In this document: piece by piece, positions 6,102 through 8,290 of the stretch
Position numbering within the stretch: position 1 is the stretch's first letter
Layout of the letters: every line of letters starts with the position of its first letter
NCBI GenBank assembly: GCA_050485745.1
Contig: JBJHBY010000158.1
Location: forward strand, 1 to 8,290
Direction of reading: 5' to 3'
Length of the DNA: 8,290 nt
Source: JBJHBY01 sp050485745
GTDB lineage: Bacteria > Pseudomonadota > Gammaproteobacteria > Pseudomonadales > CAMLJR01
Made by a program: the position numbers and the translations under genes
Notes under the pieces: generated by a model
The model's input: the letters and a program-made list of their open reading frames with translations, nothing else
Database searches by the model: none
Told to the model about the DNA's origin: nothing

Positions 6102-7685
6102 TCAATCGTCATCCCGGCTGAAGCGCCACTGATTGCGCCCTGCCTGCTTGGCCGCATACATGGCGCGGTCCGCGTGCTCGGTGAGCGTGCGCGCGTCGCC
6201 CATGTGCCGTGCAAAGACGGCAATACCAATGCTCATGCCCAACTGGACATCCACCCCCGATGACAGGCGCAGGGGTTCACGCATACTTTCCAGCAACTTG
6301 TCGGCAATGCCAGACAGCAGGTCGCGCTCGGTCAGCCCGTCGAGCAGGACCACGAACTCATCGCCGCCCATGCGGGCGATGACATCGGTACGACGCAGGG
6401 TGTCCGCCAGCAATGAGGCAATCCACTGCAGGACTTCGTCTCCCGCCTGGTGCCCGTGGGTATCATTGACTTGCTTGAAGTGATCCAGGTCGATCATGAA
6501 CAGGGCGAAACCATAGCGCGGATCGCGCCGGGCATGCTGGATCATGGCATCGAGCTCGCGTTCCAGACCGAGGCGATTGGCCAGGCCTGTCAATACATCC
6601 GTGGTCGCCAACTCCGTCGCCTGCTGCTCCGCCTGCTTGCGCTCGGTGATATCGTTGGCAACGCCCTGCAGGCGTGAGTCCTCGATAGCGTTCAGGGTCA
6701 GGTTGACCCAGGCAGCGGGGCTGTTCTGCCGCGACAAAAGAATATCCCGGCTGCTGGGCCGGGCCAGCTCGATGCAGCGCCGGATCTCGGCGCGCAGGGC
6801 CTCGGGAGAGTCTCCGGTCAACCGTGCGAGATCCAGATTTTCCACAGCCTGCTCATCGGCAACGGAAAAGATGCGCCGGAACGCGCGATTGCTCGAGAGC
6901 AGGCTTCCCGCCTCGTCAATCTGGAAAATACCGGTCTCTGCATTCTCGAAAATGGTGCGAAACTTGCGCTCCTCCACCTCACGCTGCAGGCGCAACTCCC
7001 GTTCGTCGCGCAACAGCCTGACCAGATAATCAATGAGTGCATTGACGTCATTGACCAGACGCCCGATTTCGTCTTCCTCATTGCCACGGGGAAAGGACAG
7101 CTTCTCACCGGCCTCCGCGCGCAGGCCGTGCAGGCGATTGGAGATGCGCACAATGGGGCGGGTGATCAGGCGTACCACGACGAAGACCACGCCGGCGCCG
7201 ACGCCACCCAGTTGCGCCAGTACCAGCCAGGCGATAAAGCGGCTCGAGCGCCGGACTTCCTCGTGTATCTCGGCGTCGTCCGGCAGCAGGGCGATAGCGC
7301 CCACCACTTCGCTGGCATCGAAGGGCGAGCGGATTTCACGCCAGATCAGGCGCTGCCCGTCGTTGCCCCGCGGGACTTCGGTGACGCCCTCCAGGGCAAT
7401 TTCGCGATCATCGGCCCAGATCATGACGCCCCGCACCGTGCGGTTGCCCAGCAGGCCGCGGGCCACCTCCCGCGCCAGCTCCTGATCGCCGAGAAACGCC
7501 GCGATGCTGACCGTGCTCTGTACCGTGTCGAGCAACTCCTCCAGGCGCTGTGTCTGGCGTTCCCGCTCCATACTCTCGGTGAGCTGCAGGGCCAGCAGCA
7601 GGAACAGCAACCCGGCGATGCCCACGATCAGCAGAATGATCGCGGTGGTTCTCAGGGCCAGATGGGTGCGCAGCAGGCGCATCAT
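6102..7685 (-). CDS. Membrane diguanylate cyclase with periplasmic sensor, HAMP, PAS and GGDEF domains
   Basis: The 527-aa product makes cyclic-di-GMP from two GTP at the inner membrane. It has a helix at about 13-35, a periplasmic region of about 115 residues that resembles CHASE8-type sensors (weak call), a second helix at about 151-173, a HAMP linker (about 172-225) leading into a charged coiled coil, PAS (about 240-350), and GGDEF (about 357-525). In the cyclase, DVLTGLANR (363-371), metal residue D399 in FMIDLDHFKQVND, and the exact active-site motif GGDEF (440-444) are intact. RxxD (R431, D434) lies five residues before it, the standard product-inhibition I-site. There is no EAL or HD-GYP domain, so it should only synthesise. 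ATGATG begins at 7685 and the first ATG overlaps the TGA of the PstS-like gene; the only GGAG is 11 nt away, so translation is probably coupled. Confidence 0.94.
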   Translation of the reverse strand: MMRLLRTHLALRTTAIILLIVGIAGLLFLLLALQLTESMERERQTQRLEELLDTVQSTVSIAAFLGDQELAREVARGLLGNRTVRGVMIWADDREIALEGVTEVPRGNDGQRLIWREIRSPFDASEVVGAIALLPDDAEIHEEVRRSSRFIAWLVLAQLGGVGAGVVFVVVRLITRPIVRISNRLHGLRAEAGEKLSFPRGNEEDEIGRLVNDVNALIDYLVRLLRDERELRLQREVEERKFRTIFENAETGIFQIDEAGSLLSSNRAFRRIFSVADEQAVENLDLARLTGDSPEALRAEIRRCIELARPSSRDILLSRQNSPAAWVNLTLNAIEDSRLQGVANDITERKQAEQQATELATTDVLTGLANRLGLERELDAMIQHARRDPRYGFALFMIDLDHFKQVNDTHGHQAGDEVLQWIASLLADTLRRTDVIARMGGDEFVVLLDGLTERDLLSGIADKLLESMREPLRLSSGVDVQLGMSIGIAVFARHMGDARTLTEHADRAMYAAKQAGRNQWRFSRDDD

Positions 7686-8104
7686 CAGGGTTTCAGCTCC
7701 AGGACAACGATCACCCGGGCATCCACCGAGGCCCTGTCCACGTAGCCGATGGCGCCGCGGTTATTCGCCACCACGTCGAGCACCTCGTCAGTACTCGACA
7801 GTTGCCGCGGCGGCGAACCCTGACCGGAAAACACCAGCCGCGCCCAGTAGGAATTGATCTCCGCGGGGGTGCGGCGTACCAGGCGCTGGTAAAACTCCGC
7901 CTTCGCCGGCGTCAGGTCCAGCGGCAGCGCGGTGATCCCCGAGGGCAGTTGCCGGTAGCGCCCCATGAAGACATTGATCGCCTCATTCTGGCTGAGCCGC
8001 TCGATGCCGCTGTCCGGGTTGGCGATGATCACGATATCCGCGTGCAGCACACCGGCCCGACCGAACAGGACCAGCGCGACAATCATTATTATGGCTTTGC
8101 GCAT
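7685..8104 (-). CDS. Small periplasmic PstS-like substrate-binding domain protein
   Basis: The 139-aa product begins with a signal peptide (MRK, a hydrophobic core, likely cut after LHA at residue 22). The mature part of about 117 residues resembles the short phosphate-ABC-transporter substrate-binding (PBP-like) family: ANPDSGIERLSQNEAINVFMG (28-48), FYQRL (71-75), SYWARLVFSGQGSPP (85-99) and GAIGYVD (117-123). Full-length PstS is about 320-350 aa with two lobes, so this protein is at most one lobe. No ABC permease or ATPase is present, which points to a sensory or accessory role rather than transport. It lies 8 bp after an outer-membrane protein gene and overlaps the diguanylate cyclase by one base. 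AGAGG, 5 nt before the ATG, supports the start. A ligand of phosphate is suggested only by the family name. Confidence 0.85.
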   Translation of the reverse strand: MRKAIIMIVALVLFGRAGVLHADIVIIANPDSGIERLSQNEAINVFMGRYRQLPSGITALPLDLTPAKAEFYQRLVRRTPAEINSYWARLVFSGQGSPPRQLSSTDEVLDVVANNRGAIGYVDRASVDARVIVVLELKP

Positions 8105-8112
8105 GCCCGCCT

Positions 8113-8290
8113 CTAGAAGATGAAGTCAAGAGTGGCACTGAATACCGTCGCGCGGCCATCCCAGTCCGGCTGCGGACGGCGCACCAGTACCGTCTCTCCG
8201 TCCCTGGCCTTGATGCGATCCAGTTGCAGCTTCAGGGCCATCGATGGCATGAAGTCGTAGCGCACCCCCAGAGAGACACTGCGCTGGTTG
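8113..8290 (-). CDS. Outer-membrane beta-barrel (porin-like) protein, C-terminal end (cut by window edge)
   Basis: The last 58 residues before a TAG at 8115-8113 read as alternating polar and hydrophobic strands: SVSLGVRYDF, then MALKLQLDRIKA, a loop with QPDWDG, and ATVFSATLDFIF. The terminal phenylalanine and the pattern of the last strand are the signal recognised by the BAM assembly machinery, so this is a beta-barrel of the outer membrane. The final strands resemble porin-like proteins found beside small PstS-like proteins and GGDEF proteins in other proteobacteria, from memory of such operons. The N-terminus, size and substrate cannot be seen. It is the upstream gene of the operon with the PstS-like protein and cyclase. 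Confidence 0.75.
   Translation of the reverse strand, partial: NQRSVSLGVRYDFMPSMALKLQLDRIKARDGETVLVRRPQPDWDGRATVFSATLDFIF

Overview
This is a GC-rich, gene-dense stretch of bacterial chromosome, most likely from a high-GC gammaproteobacterium. The grounds are a class I PurE and a PurK very like the enterobacterial enzymes, a Gram-negative outer-membrane beta-barrel end, and envelope signalling genes typical of free-living proteobacteria. A bicarbonate-transporter gene with a divergent LysR regulator would suit an autotroph or an organism from saline or alkaline water, but nothing in the window proves that lifestyle. I see no insertion sequence, prophage gene, tRNA, rRNA or CRISPR array.

Layout. 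Positions 1-210 (minus) hold the N-terminus of a LysR-family regulator, cut by the window edge. An AT-rich divergent control region (211-345) carries two perfect inverted repeats whose centres lie 32 bp apart. Positions 346-2854 (plus) hold a tightly overlapping operon: an SbtA-family sodium/bicarbonate symporter, then purE, then purK. The second half is all on the minus strand. It has a large hybrid sensor histidine kinase (2886-5882), a 219-nt intergenic region with nested hairpins and a plausible promoter, a membrane diguanylate cyclase (6102-7685), a small secreted PstS-like protein (7685-8104), and the C-terminal end of an outer-membrane beta-barrel protein (8113-8290, cut). purK and the kinase converge on a GC-rich hairpin at 2875-2898.

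How the genes may work together. PurK consumes bicarbonate and ATP to carboxylate aminoimidazole ribonucleotide, and PurE rearranges the product. A bicarbonate importer overlapping purE by one base suggests an operon that supplies the substrate of its own downstream enzyme, under a divergent LysR regulator. On the other strand, an outer-membrane barrel, a periplasmic PstS-like protein and an inner-membrane diguanylate cyclase form a compact operon. It resembles, in general plan, three-layer envelope systems that control cyclic-di-GMP such as YfiBNR. The hybrid kinase downstream may belong to the same signalling neighbourhood, but no response regulator with an output domain is visible next to it.
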